Shown here: in pieces, positions 1 to 10,402 of the stretch | Layout of the letters: the number at the start of each line of letters is the position of its first letter | How positions within the stretch are numbered: position 1 is the stretch's first letter | Source: Basidiobolus heterosporus B8920 | Taxonomy: Eukaryota > Basidiobolomycota > Basidiobolomycetes > Basidiobolales > Basidiobolaceae | Length of the DNA stretch: 39,805 nt | Direction of reading: 5' to 3' | Assembly: GCA_000697455.1 (NCBI GenBank) | Contig: JNET01035312.1 | Span: 1-39,805 of the forward strand | Program-made: the position numbers and the translations under genes | Notes under the pieces: generated by a model | What the model saw: the letters and a program-made list of their open reading frames with translations, nothing else | Database searches by the model: none | What the model was told of the DNA's origin: nothing

Positions 1-414
1 AGTAAAACCCAAGGCTGAATTTTGAGTGAGAGTAAATGAATACGTAAATATAATAAGAGTAATCTCTAGTGTGAATAATTAGGTGCTAAGTGTTGCGAAT
101 CTCAGCATATGCAACTAAGGAGTTGCTTCTCCTTCACTTAATGTATGATTGCAATAAAAGGTGCCTGTACCATGTGTTAAAAAAGATATAGAGAATCAAC
201 CACTTTATCTGACTATAAATTGGCTGGATTGCCAGTGTTAGATCATGGGTGAGTAAACCAAAGACTTCCAATAAACCTGCAACTTCTGTGAGAAAATCAA
301 ACGCACCAAATGAAACCAAGTTTTGATTAGATATATATATTCTCAGTTTATATTACCAAGTTAAACAAACGTACAAATGATACACAAGAAAATAAATGAA
401 ATTGATTAGAAAAT
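1..414. other. No gene recognised (left edge)
   Basis: AT-rich sequence downstream of the membrane-protein gene at 415. The minus-strand open frame at 134-319 has no ATG at its start and no recognisable motif, so I do not call it. It probably holds 3' untranslated or intergenic sequence. Confidence 0.5.
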
Positions 415-909
415 TTAGGTAGACGTAGATCCAGGATGATTCGAAGAAGGCACAGGAGGCATGTCAACCTTTACTTCATATGGCATTGCCTCACGACTAT
501 ACGCTGGTGGTGGCTCTTGAATCATGCCTGTAGCATCATTCTCATAATCACGCTGTATGGGAGCGCTATTTACCAGATGTCTAATTCTACGCCTACGTAA
601 ATTCTTCCTAAGAACATATAAGAACACAAGTAGAAGGGTGCATCCAAACATCGAGACTATCACTCGCACCACAAAGCCGGAATCATTGTCCCCTTTGGAG
701 TACGGCGGATATCTAGGTGGGTGGGTTGTTGGGTAAGCATAAAAGGTTGTAAAGGATGAATCTCCCCAATATCCAGAACTCTGGCTGTGATAATTGGTAG
801 TAGTAAAAGTCGAATAGTCGGTGGTAGAAGATAGTGTTGGAGTTGGGGTCGGGGTCAGTGAGAAGGTATAGTTGGTTTCACTATAAATAGAGTGACATTT
901 GTTGGTCAA
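415..909 (-). CDS. Single-pass membrane protein with PPxY tail, 5' end unresolved
   Basis: This is the C-terminal part of an unrecognised membrane protein. The frame reads a Ser/Thr/Tyr/Pro-rich segment (probably extracellular and O-glycosylated), then one hydrophobic helix (GFVVRVIVSMFGCTLLLVFLY), a strongly basic stop-transfer stretch (KNLRRRRIR), and a cytoplasmic tail with PPPAY. That motif fits the PPxY ligand of WW domains, such as those of Rsp5/Nedd4 ubiquitin ligases. The frame opens on TTG, not ATG. A plausible splice acceptor (tttatag) at about 885-890 suggests that an upstream exon carries the start and signal peptide; I could not place it. The topology resembles fungal mucin-like sensors of the Wsc/Mid2 type, but no diagnostic domain is visible. 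The coding nature is moderately likely; the function is unknown. Confidence 0.55.
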   Translation of the reverse strand: MTNKCHSIYSETNYTFSLTPTPTPTLSSTTDYSTFTTTNYHSQSSGYWGDSSFTTFYAYPTTHPPRYPPYSKGDNDSGFVVRVIVSMFGCTLLLVFLYVLRKNLRRRRIRHLVNSAPIQRDYENDATGMIQEPPPAYSREAMPYEVKVDMPPVPSSNHPGSTST

Positions 910-926
910 TTGAAAACGAAGTGAAG

Positions 927-1022
927 GTTCATGGACTAGTAAATCAATACCTCATTAAAGATTGCTAAGCACTTGTTCATGGACTAGTAAATCAATACCT
1001 CATTAAAGATTGCTAAGCACTT
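927..1022. repeat. Perfect 48-bp tandem duplication
   Basis: Bases 927-974 and 975-1022 are identical 48-mers head to tail, each starting gttcatggactag. They lie just 5' of the membrane-protein frame at 415-909, where its missing first exon or promoter should be. The absence of any mismatch suggests a recent duplication or an assembly slip. Confidence 0.9.
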
Positions 1023-1693
1023 AGAGGCAGATGCTGATTATATGCGCCGGAACTTTCCTTTCAAAGAGGTCATTTGTTCTTGATAGTCCTCTCATGCCAA
1101 GTATTTGGTGCCACTCTGGTCTTTACAAATTTAGGTTCATTGGATAATTTGACTATTTTCACCTATGGAATAGTCCATTCAGTCACGTGTTATTCCTCTA
1201 TAGTACCTCATACTTCCAACAATAGTTTACTAATCTCCTAATTGAACTCTACAACCCTCCTACAACCCTCCACACAATAGGAATATTCTTAAGCCGAGAA
1301 AACGCCTATTCTAGATTAACCTTCACCAATAAAATTGACCATTCTACGCATCCACTAATCAACTAAGTACTATCGTTTTGATTAATTGTTCAGGCGCTGA
1401 AGATATCTTGTGGAGAAAGATTGATGTAACAGTATGTTCCTGAATCTATGGCCGCAATGAGTACTATTAATGAGTTCTATTCGCACCTTAGCTATCAAAT
1501 GTATGAAACGATCGATCTCTGGGACAACCCGTTCTGGGACAATCAGTATAGATAATGTTTATTTGGTGGAATATGAAATATAAAACAACGGGTTGGTCTT
1601 GGAATAATAATTATAAACTAACAATAATGATGATTTAACAAGAGATTATAGGTGGTCTATGGTATAGCTTATGTCGATCTGTAAGCTTGGGAC
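1023..1693. other. Intergenic, no gene recognised
   Basis: Between the EF-3 stop and the upstream membrane-protein gene on the same strand. No frame with a start codon or recognisable protein motif was found. It presumably holds the EF-3 3' UTR and the promoter or first exon of the membrane-protein gene. Confidence 0.5.
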
Positions 1694-4600
1694 TTAAACA
1701 TCGTCTTCATCACTACTAACTTCCTCCCCATTAGCAATCTGTTGAGCTCTTCTCTTTTGCTTTTGCTTCAGCTCCTTACGGGTAAGCTTTTTCTTAGATG
1801 TGACCTTGGACACGTTACCGAAGGCATCAATTTTGGTTGCCGCCTCATCTCGTGCTTGTATCTTCTCTCCAGCATTGGTAGAATAATCATTTCCTTCAAG
1901 GGTCACGGTACCAGCATCCACCTTCCAGGTTTCGGTGCATAGACTTGAGGTGAACTCGGTGTGATGGGAGATCATCACTACACCGCCTTCGAATTCTTTG
2001 ATGGCCTCAGCCAATGCTCCAAGAGAATCCCGATCCAAGTAATTGGTAGGTTCGTCTAGAACTAGTAAATGTGGGTTGAGCCACATAGCAGCAGCAATCA
2101 CCACCTTCACCTTTTGACCACCAGATAAACCACGAATACGACTGTGAGTAGCAAATTCGGCATCCAAGCCAAGGTCGCCTAGATGTTTTTCTACCTCTTT
2201 TGCAGTTAATTGTCTGGTCCAAGCGCCAGCAAGAGCAGCCTCCTTGGCATCGTACGCATCCAGCATCTTTTTGAAACCCCATTTTTCTAAATCTTCTCGA
2301 GGTACCCAGGCATTATCTTCATGACTCTTTCCAATCCATTGAACTTCATATTCTGAGGAGCGGCCTGCCTTACGGCGTCCATATAAACCTTCGACCTTGA
2401 GTTTTTCGCCATCCCATACAACAATGGTATTCATCTGCTTCTGCTCGTCTTCTGTTACTTGACGATCCGCTTTGATCAAGGATTCACGATCTTCCCCACT
2501 TTGGTAACGCCAGCGAATATATTCATTAGGCGTTTTGTCAAGGTGTTGCTCAACATGGTGGAAGGCGTGCTGAGCTACATAGGCAACACGAAGATTGGGG
2601 TGCTTTTTGATTTCACCACAATCAGGAACGATCTCACCTGTGAGGACTTTGATCATGGTAGATTTACCAGCACCATTAGGCCCTAGCACAGCAACACGAG
2701 AATTCAACGAACACTGGACCGAAATATCTCTCAAAGCTGGCTTACTAGCTCCTGGATAGGTGTAGCCAATGTTCGTCATCTTCAAGATGGCTTTGCCCTT
2801 TGATTTCACTCCATCTAATAGCCCAGGTGTGGGAAGCTTAAACTTGTGGGTAACACTGGCAAGCTCATAGTATGATTTTGCTTCGGGGTATTGCTTAACA
2901 AATTCGGAAAGATTTCCCTTATAATTCTTCAGCTTGCGACTCTCGTAATGGATAATATTGGTACAGACGTTATCCAAAAACCCGGAATCGTGTGAGACTA
3001 GGATACTGGTAACGTTTGTAAGACCGTTGAGATAACTCTCTAACCATGCTACGTTAGCAACATCCAAATGATTGGTAGGCTCATCAAGAAGTAAAATGTC
3101 GGCTTGCATCAACATTGCACGTGCTAATTCTAATTTCATTTTCCAACCGCCAGAAAGAGATGAAACTGCCATCACTTGCATATCTTCAGTAAAGCCAACA
3201 CTCGATAGCATGATTTTAATTTCCTCCTCGGAGACATTGGAGAGATTCTGGTCTTTGGCAATGAATTCACGTACACCAAGTTCTGCTTCTTCTGCTTGTA
3301 GATTGTGCTCTACGAATATTGTCTTAAGCTCATCGGCAGATGGAAATCCGTTTAGTTTTCCTTCAGCAATTGATCTCATTAGAGTTGATTTTCCCACGCC
3401 ATTAGGACCACAAAGGCCATAACGCTGTCCACGACGTAGCTTGAGTCTAGTGTTGTTCAACAAAATCATACCACCGTATGCTAGAGAAAATTCACAGTCA
3501 CAGAGCTCTTCGCCCTCTTCATCTTCAGCAGCAGCAGCAGCTTCCTTAGCTCGCTTTTCATCCCATTCAGTGTAGAATTTCAACACTTCGGCGCATACAA
3601 TGTCGGCATTCTTTTGGAGAATTAAAGGTGCAATGTAAGGGACAATGCATACATCCCAATCAACAACATCGAAACTACGCCTATTGACTAGGCCAGCACA
3701 CATAGTAGCAACATAACGAAGAGCAATTTCAGAAGTTTCAACCGAGGAAGAAGTGATCTTGGCAATTTCTTTCTTCAAAATTTCTAAAACTTCGGCGACT
3801 TCAACTGTTTCGAAAACAGGTGTTGCAACTTCAGCATTCGCACCTCCAACACGAACTAGAGTGGAACGGGCGCGCTCAGCAACACTACGTAATTCTGGAT
3901 TGGCACCAATTTCAATAATCCGATCAAGTCCAGGGAGAAGTTTAGGTAGAAACTGTTCCGCATCGGCTGGATTTTCTACTAACTTGCACATATTATCAAT
4001 GATCACCGCAGTTTGACGCTGAACTGCAGGGGCACGTTCCGTCAAGCCTCTAGTAAGAAGAGGAGTCATAATAGCTAGTGCCGGAGCTTCTACCTGAGTT
4101 ACAAAGGTGGTAGCTGCTAACTGGTGTATACATTCCGGCACATTTTCAGGAGCTGCAATACAGCCGATCAAAGAATCCAATGAAGGTTCGATATCAGGAT
4201 TCCCAACAACATCGCAAACGCTTCTCATAGTTATCTTGGCTGCTGCTTGAACTTCTGGTTTAGTGTCCCACATTATTTCGGAAACACGAGGAACAATTTC
4301 TGGAAGACATACTCGGACCTGTTCAGGCGAGCCGCGGGCGAGTTCACGAATTAGTGACAAACTTCCTAGCTTAGTTTGCCATCTTCCGTTCTCGAGTGCA
4401 TCGAATAGCACAGGTAATAACGCTGGAACAGCATGCTCGCATGGTAGAGTCATCAATACGTTACCAGCTATTTGAGCGGCTTCGCGTACAGCAACGGATT
4501 TATCTGAATACCCACCTAGAATAATCGGTAGTTCGGAAATGAGGTAGGGTTCAATTGAATGACCGAGATTTCTGGCCAAAGCAGCGTAGACTAATAAAGC

Positions 4601-4906
4601 ACCCTCACGATCAATAGGAGACTTTTTGCTTTGAGCAGCCACTTTTAAAATATCAATCATTCCGAAAGTAACAACTGCCTCAACAACACCGACACTGTCA
4701 ACAAAGGAAGCCACTTCATCAGCAACTTGACTCAACGTTTCGGAGTCTTTGCATTCAGTCAATTTTCTGAGCAATGAGGTGGCTCTTTCTTTGTCAACAG
4801 CACGCACACATTTATCACCATTGAGGCATGGATTTTCACATTCATAATGTATGTTTGCTACACCAGCGGAAAGGTCATCAATGGCGGTCTCGTAATTCAA
4901 AGACAT
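1694..4906 (-). CDS. YEF3: Translation elongation factor 3 (EF-3)
   Basis: EF-3 is the ribosome-bound ABC-type ATPase of fungi that helps eviction of E-site tRNA and delivery of aminoacyl-tRNA with eEF1A. The single 1070-codon exon has the full architecture. N-terminal HEAT repeats span roughly residues 40-330. ABC1 has Walker A GPNGVGKST (about 499-507), signature LSGGW (about 582) and Walker B LLLDEPTNHLD (about 604-614). ABC2 has Walker A GPNGAGKST (about 741-749), signature LSGGQ (about 924) and LVLDEPTNYLD (about 947-957). The EF-3-specific chromodomain-like insert (GLYGRRKAGRSSEYEVQW...) sits inside ABC2 at about 825-875. The C-terminal tail is lysine-rich (KKKLTRKELKQKQKRR) and ends acidic, as in yeast EF-3 (1044 residues). 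No intron, unlike most neighbours, as expected for a highly expressed gene. Confidence 0.97.
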   Translation of the reverse strand: MSLNYETAIDDLSAGVANIHYECENPCLNGDKCVRAVDKERATSLLRKLTECKDSETLSQVADEVASFVDSVGVVEAVVTFGMIDILKVAAQSKKSPIDREGALLVYAALARNLGHSIEPYLISELPIILGGYSDKSVAVREAAQIAGNVLMTLPCEHAVPALLPVLFDALENGRWQTKLGSLSLIRELARGSPEQVRVCLPEIVPRVSEIMWDTKPEVQAAAKITMRSVCDVVGNPDIEPSLDSLIGCIAAPENVPECIHQLAATTFVTQVEAPALAIMTPLLTRGLTERAPAVQRQTAVIIDNMCKLVENPADAEQFLPKLLPGLDRIIEIGANPELRSVAERARSTLVRVGGANAEVATPVFETVEVAEVLEILKKEIAKITSSSVETSEIALRYVATMCAGLVNRRSFDVVDWDVCIVPYIAPLILQKNADIVCAEVLKFYTEWDEKRAKEAAAAAEDEEGEELCDCEFSLAYGGMILLNNTRLKLRRGQRYGLCGPNGVGKSTLMRSIAEGKLNGFPSADELKTIFVEHNLQAEEAELGVREFIAKDQNLSNVSEEEIKIMLSSVGFTEDMQVMAVSSLSGGWKMKLELARAMLMQADILLLDEPTNHLDVANVAWLESYLNGLTNVTSILVSHDSGFLDNVCTNIIHYESRKLKNYKGNLSEFVKQYPEAKSYYELASVTHKFKLPTPGLLDGVKSKGKAILKMTNIGYTYPGASKPALRDISVQCSLNSRVAVLGPNGAGKSTMIKVLTGEIVPDCGEIKKHPNLRVAYVAQHAFHHVEQHLDKTPNEYIRWRYQSGEDRESLIKADRQVTEDEQKQMNTIVVWDGEKLKVEGLYGRRKAGRSSEYEVQWIGKSHEDNAWVPREDLEKWGFKKMLDAYDAKEAALAGAWTRQLTAKEVEKHLGDLGLDAEFATHSRIRGLSGGQKVKVVIAAAMWLNPHLLVLDEPTNYLDRDSLGALAEAIKEFEGGVVMISHHTEFTSSLCTETWKVDAGTVTLEGNDYSTNAGEKIQARDEAATKIDAFGNVSKVTSKKKLTRKELKQKQKRRAQQIANGEEVSSDEDDV

Positions 4907-6050
4907 ATTAATATTGTCGAGGTGGAAGGATAAAAAGGTAGATGGAAAGGTAGATGGATATTGCTCTCCAATTCAGACAAATAAGAGATGACTTTCTCAA
5001 GCGTCTGTTGTGGGAAATTTATAGATTTTTCACTCAAGAGCATTCATCTTGTTACCACGTTTTTGACTGTTTGTAGTGATTTGAATCTAAAAAAGTAGTC
5101 TGAATGAACCAATCAAAGTAAAAGTAGTCCCATTGTGGGCAAAGTACTTATGGTGACACTAGCAAGGTAAATTCACAACCTTCCATAAGCATCACCATTA
5201 ATGTTACATCTCGATACCACGCTAAGCTTGCCTTGACTTTTCCACGATTCCCTTTGCTATTCCCTGATAATTCGATCATGTTTACGCATATTTAGTGTCT
5301 ACAAGCATCATGATAGGCACCCATAATTAGATTAGATAGGACTGCGACCTGTGCCTATGCGGTTTTTACCAGATAATTCATTCTTGCGTTTAGCTCAATC
5401 CATTAATAGATAGGGGTAGCCGATGATAGCCAATGATAGCCAATAATAGCCCATGATGGGAAAAAACAAGCACAAATATTCTATCTGATCTCATCATGCA
5501 TTTACCCAATCTATCCCCAATCTATCCCCAACCTATTCCCTATCCATAACCGATATCAATCCGCCCGCAATCTAACTTTACCGGCTGATAATGGTCCCTA
5601 ACTCCTTTATCGCATCTATACAAACCCCCTTGATATGAAGGTACGATAACAACACATTAGCATTGATAATGGGTGTGTAAACCAAGAATTGAGAGCAAGT
5701 GTTTCTAATATAATACAATACTAATGATCCAATGAAATCGAGATTGATTGACATGTGAATACGGCTACTGATTCGGGCAATCCGTCAAATATTGGATTTA
5801 CTTTGGATTTACTTTCCCCAGATAGTGATAGATTGTTAAATGCGAACACACAGCACGCAGCACACAGCACACGGCACACGGCACATCTCAGGAGAAAATG
5901 ATTTTAAATTAAATCTTGATCGCGACCATCAGCACCATTACCAGCTGTTTGTATTGCATCAGTGATTCTTGAGTCGTTTGTATGATACAAATTTATTGCC
6001 ATCCTTTTGAGATTTGGGTTTAACCAGTCTGCTCATAAATGCTACAAGGC
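4907..6050. other. EF-3 upstream region with short degenerate repeats
   Basis: About 1.1 kb between the EF-3 start and the ESS2 stop (both minus strand). No gene was found. It holds a duplicated aaaggtagatgg just upstream of EF-3 (about 4935-4958), a run of tagccaatga-like units (about 5416-5460), ccccaatctat units (about 5496-5540) and a cacacagca/cacacggca-type microsatellite (about 5846-5886). Part of it is expected to be the strong EF-3 promoter. Confidence 0.6.
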
Positions 6051-7785
6051 CTAGGTTTTCTTCTGAAACTCAAGCAGATCGTCAGTGATCGAAGTTCTCT
6101 GCGGCGTGATGGCTTCAACCCGCTTCGGGGTCTTCGGTGTAGTAGTATTTGACCTGGCAACCGATTTAGAGACTATCGGTGGATTGATTAGTAGAGTTGG
6201 AGACTGTTCATCTTGGTTAAATGCTGAAAATATACAAGTTCCTTACTGTTAAGCTTGGGCGTTGACCCACCATACGATTCGCGTATTTCTCGATGGCTGT
6301 TGAATGACGAATCAATGTGCAGCTTATTTTTCAGGAGTTTTTGTGCTGCTGGTGAAAGCATCTGCGACCTCATAGATAGGCTTGGACTCGCCATTCTTTA
6401 CAGGGATATTTGATCAGACTATGCTAGGAGATAGATGGAACGAAACATACCTGTTGGGTGTTTTGAGCACACTCGTCCTTGGTGACGCTTGAGCTTGTTT
6501 ACGGTGATTACGTGAAGCCTTTTCACTAAGTTTCATTGCGATCAACTCCCGACGTGGTGTTGGTGGTAATTTGAACACAGGAGTTTCTTTCAGAATCATG
6601 GGTTGGTAAATGATGCGGAATAAATAGCCGTCCACAATCTAGAAATCTACTCACTACTATCCGGCTTGATATCTTCAAGATCCCATGGGAAAATTCCTAA
6701 TTCTTCTGGGCGCGGAGAAGGGGTAACAAACCCATAGCCTCTTACTTTAGGAGAGTCACTACCACTCTCAGTTGTGATATCTAATGAGGGCCAAATGAGT
6801 TATTCAGGTCTTATAACGTCTGTTTAGTATTGAATTTTCAACCTGAAGCAATGCTCCGATCGGTGTTTCGTGAGAACGATGGACCCTATGATTCAAGCAA
6901 AGCAAATATCACCTATACTGCAATAAGTCACTGCCTATAAACCAATGGGGCTATGCTTACCGTATTACTTGTAGTCTCAAAACGAGTGTTTTTGTGTGCA
7001 ATAGCTTTGGACTCCCCTCGCTCCTCCTGTTTATCTCGTTCATGGGATGTATTTCAGAGTCAAGGAAATGTCAATAAAACATTCGGTTGGCGTGTAACAA
7101 CAGCTCAAAAAAAGGAAAAGGATATCCTTCAGGGTAATACATCAAGGAATTCTTGGTCTGTTATATGACAAAGGTAAAGTGTTAACACATAAAGTCAAAT
7201 TCAAGTGAGGCAAATCATAAGTAGTCTAACCTTATATTTCCAGCTTTCTACAAAACCCGTACTAGAGCTAGGTTCTATCTGTTTCATTTTCTGGTCTTCT
7301 ATAGCCAAAGTCGGGGTTTCTTTTTGATAAAGATATTTGTATTTTTGTCGCTTTTCTTCATTATTTTTCTCCAATAAATCCAAAAAAGAGGCATTATCTT
7401 CTGAAGTGAATTTGGCCTGAAAATCGTCTAGTGATATGTTTTTTAAGTGCGAGAACTTTCGTTCCTCAAGATCTTCTTTGGAAGGAAACAAGAGAGGTTC
7501 CGAATCGGATCTTCGGGGTGTATCCAAATATCTTCCTTGCTTTATGGATCTCGTTACTGTACTAATTCGACTGATATCTGTGGTATCCAATGAGTCGATC
7601 AATTCATTTTGTTTTTTGATTTTCGACAGATTTGGAAAGAAATCTCGTTCCACCAAGTAACTAATGGTTTCTGTGTATGTGTCCTCATCGAGTACTTCCT
7701 GTGGACGTTTTGACGGTACATTTTCAACCTTCTTCACCAGATCTTGGCTGATGACATTTGGCTTGCTAAGCATAGAGTCGTCCAT
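6051..7785 (-). CDS. ESS2: Splicing factor ESS2 (DGCR14/Bis1 family)
   Basis: ESS2/DGCR14 proteins (Bis1 in fission yeast) are nuclear factors associated with the catalytic spliceosome. Eight exons join in frame to 425 residues: 7785-7231, 7157-7126, 7048-6961, 6885-6843, 6780-6655, 6586-6451, 6395-6271, 6223-6051. Family hallmarks appear in order: VLDEDTYTETISYLVERDFF near the N-terminus, LDDFQAKFTSEDNASF, TKNSLMYYPEG, AHKNTRF, RGYGFVTPSPRP and the late TPVFKLPPTPRRE / KASRNHRK region. Human ESS2 is about 476 residues. The second intron (7125-7049) is an AT-AC U12-type intron splitting codon 196 (Gly). It joins PEG to SHERDKQ and reaches AHKNTRF in frame, as in the human protein. The last intron (6270-6224) is only 47 nt; an alternative 23-nt intron there is less plausible. 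Confidence 0.92.
7049..7125 (-). other. AT-AC U12-type intron in ESS2
   Basis: Read on the minus strand, the intron begins ATATCCTTTT (U12 5' splice-site consensus ATATCCTTT), contains TTTCCTTGACT (U12 branch consensus TTCCTTRAC) and ends AAATAC. The branch adenosine (7060) is 11 nt upstream of the intron's last base, within the usual 10-16 nt spacing. Length is 77 nt. Splicing at these exact ends keeps phase 2 and joins two conserved ESS2 blocks. I found no GT-AG pair that restores the frame. Confidence 0.93.
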
Positions 7786-8667
7786 TATGATAAAGATTTA
7801 CTGCATAGATGAATTAGAGAAAGTAGGCATTTTGTGCTAACTCAGTAAGGAAAATCACTAAGTATCTGTTTAAGTTAAACTAGAAAAATAGGGGAATGTT
7901 TCTCAAGGGTTAGAGATAAATTCAATCGGATATTTTAGGTGGAGTGCATGTCAAACATCTACATATGTGCTGGTTAAGTCGTTGTTTATGTGCAAGAAGT
8001 ATGGTCCAACCCCAACCCTGGCTATAGTCCAATAGTAAGGTGCGGAGAAATTCAAGCCAGCAAGTCAATCAAGTACAATGAAAATATGAGAGTCTCGGCC
8101 AAGTCACATTGGCTGTTGTCATTCCCATGGGCAAGTAAACAGCAGACACTGCGGTAATATGAGTATACTTCTTAAGCCTTATTCGATCCTTATTCATGTA
8201 CTTGAAAGATATTGCATGTTTTCAATTATCCGAGTAGTCCCGACCTAACAGGTTTTAGTAGAGAAAACCAGGAAGAAATACGTAAATTAATATATGAAAT
8301 GATATGTGAATTGATTAAATACCTTATATGCTAATTGTTTACGTTCTTCTATTTGTTAAAGGGACTGTTATGAATAGAGATTGACCATTGAAACCGTTAA
8401 TTGTTTAACTAAAACTGAACGACGGCATGTTATTATCTGTTACACTGATTCCCCAACTTCCATACTGTCTCCTGTTCACCCCCTTTCCACCCATACTGAA
8501 TTTATTCTCATAAAACCCTTAACTGCATTTTTTAGTCCCGTTTTGTTTTACGTCAAACGGCCCTTTTTACTTTGTCTCTTTCTAAAAATAGTGGTTCTCT
8601 TTACACGCTTCCACCACAGCTCTCTACCCTCCCCTATACCACAGCTCCCTTTCCCTTTTGTGATAAT
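7786..8667. other. Divergent promoter region, ESS2 / coiled-coil gene
   Basis: Intergenic sequence between two divergently transcribed genes. Pyrimidine-rich stretches (about 8440-8660) precede the plus-strand start. The plus-strand open frame at 8381-8671 lacks a convincing protein and runs into the first exon in another frame. Confidence 0.5.
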
Positions 8668-10173
8668 ATGAACTCCAAAATCATGTCTCAGGTAATTTGC
8701 TTTACCAGCCTCTTTTTCACTAAAACCACTCTTTTGACCCTTCTAATTTCATAGGCATCCATGCCAATTCCAACTACCGTCAAGGACACGCATCTTGACC
8801 CTCTACTTGATGACTGTGAATACTTTGACTCCGGTAAGTGTAACTTTTCGGCTCACTCTATCTGTATAGTCTCACTAACCCCTCAATGTCTCAAATCACC
8901 CATCCCTTGACTCCTAGAATTCGTGCTTGCCAGCTTAGTAGATCAGGTCAATAGCATCAGTGACATCAACCAACTGAAACAAATGGTCATAGATAAAGAA
9001 AAAGAGCTCCACTTGGCTGCTACTCTTGGCTTTGCTATTGCTAAGAAAAATGAAGAGCTAGAAGCGAAATTACAACTATTCGCCCATAACCAGTTCACAC
9101 AACATACTGAAGATCAAGCAGAAAAAGTACTACTGATGAATCAACTATCGGAGAACGGTGCTTTATCAGCCAAATTATCGGAGAGTGAAGACAGAATTAA
9201 GTCACTTAACAAAACAAACCGAGACATGCACCGAGAGCTGAAGGCTATACGAGAGGAATTCATGCAATTTCGCACGGAAGTCGACAACGTCGTCGGTGAA
9301 ATGAGCACCATGCAGCATCAAATTGGCGATGCCAAGGTCACCTCTACTGCTTTCAACAAAAGACTTGGTAAGTAATAGTGTGATCAAATAAGAGCTGCAA
9401 ATTGATGTCTTACTGTGAATGAAACCATCATTGTGTAGATTACATTGAACAAGATTTGGAATTGACCAAAGAAAGTGTCTTCAACTTCCAAGATGAAGTC
9501 GAACAGGTCGTTCAGCTTCAGCAACAGCAAAATATTGAACTTGGTAACGAGCTGAGACTTGTCCAAGATCAAATCATAACCGTAAGTGCCGACGTCGATC
9601 TTGTTCCAGTAAATCACCAGTAATTAAGCACATTTCCACATCTAGATATCACATGACCATAATGGAATGCAAGACAGTATCACTTCGCTTGACAAACGTC
9701 AGTCACATCTGGAATCCAAGATGACCTCTTTGATCGATGAATACGCGCTTCTCCTCGACGACGCCCAAAGTACAATCCATTCGTTGAGCGAGTCAAGACT
9801 AGAAGCATCTCCTTTGCCTCATTACAAAAACGAGCTCAGCATAATTGAACAACTTCGAGCACCGCCCAAAATATCTGACCTCTCTTTACCAGTAATTCCG
9901 GCAACTCCAATTCCAACCATGTCAAGCCCAGAAACTCCCAAATTGACTCCACCCACGGCAAGCCCCGAAACTTCTAAATTTAAACCCTTAAGCCTATTCT
10001 CACCAAAGAAGACTGGTGCGAGCGTATTATCACGCGGAATGTTCGCAAGTCCATTGGACGGTCTCAAGTATCTAGTTGCCACCAAGGGACTCGGAGATGT
10101 GGCCAAAATGTCAACGAGTTCAAGTCCCACCCCGGCACCGGTCCGCGTGCTACACTCTTACGACGTTCTTTAG
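8668..10173 (+). CDS. Coiled-coil protein with CC1-box-like motif (possible dynein adaptor)
   Basis: Five exons (8668-8691, 8755-8833, 8918-9367, 9439-9581, 9646-10173) join in phase to 407 residues. After a short acidic N-terminus, residues about 60-75 read EKELHLAATLGFAIAKKNEE. This resembles the CC1-box (AAxxG; here Ala68-Ala69 and Gly72) through which HAP1, TRAK, Spindly and CDR2-type adaptors bind the dynein light intermediate chain. A long predicted coiled coil rich in Glu, Gln and Lys follows to about residue 275. The C-terminal third is a Pro/Ser/Thr-rich low-complexity tail with repeated SPETPKLTPP / SPETSKFKP units. I do not recognise an orthologue. Adaptor function is inferred from the motif and its position ahead of the coiled coil. 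The start could be either of two in-frame ATGs in exon 1. Confidence 0.8.
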
Positions 10174-10402
10174 ATCTCAAAATCATTCGTATAAAAGGTA
10201 AATTTTGATTAAGTAGTTTTTCCTTTGCCATCTGTTCTCTTTTCCATCGCATATTGTATAATTCAGCACCTTTCCTTCCAACTCAAGGAACTATCCAATT
10301 CCCACATGTCTTATCTCATTGATTGAAGCCAATAAACATTTCCTTTCCTCTGATACTGAGGATATTACTGTTATGTTTATTTAAAAAATATTAGATGCTA
10401 AT
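10174..10402. other. Convergent 3' intergenic region
   Basis: Short tail-to-tail spacer between the coiled-coil gene and the surface-protein gene. No feature seen beyond likely 3' UTRs (for example aataaacat near 10330). Confidence 0.5.

Noticed and set aside
2007-4475. Open frames in other frames across EF-3 (2007-2282, 3072-3422, 3753-4016 and others)
   Set aside because: Shadows of the strongly biased EF-3 coding sequence; no independent motifs.
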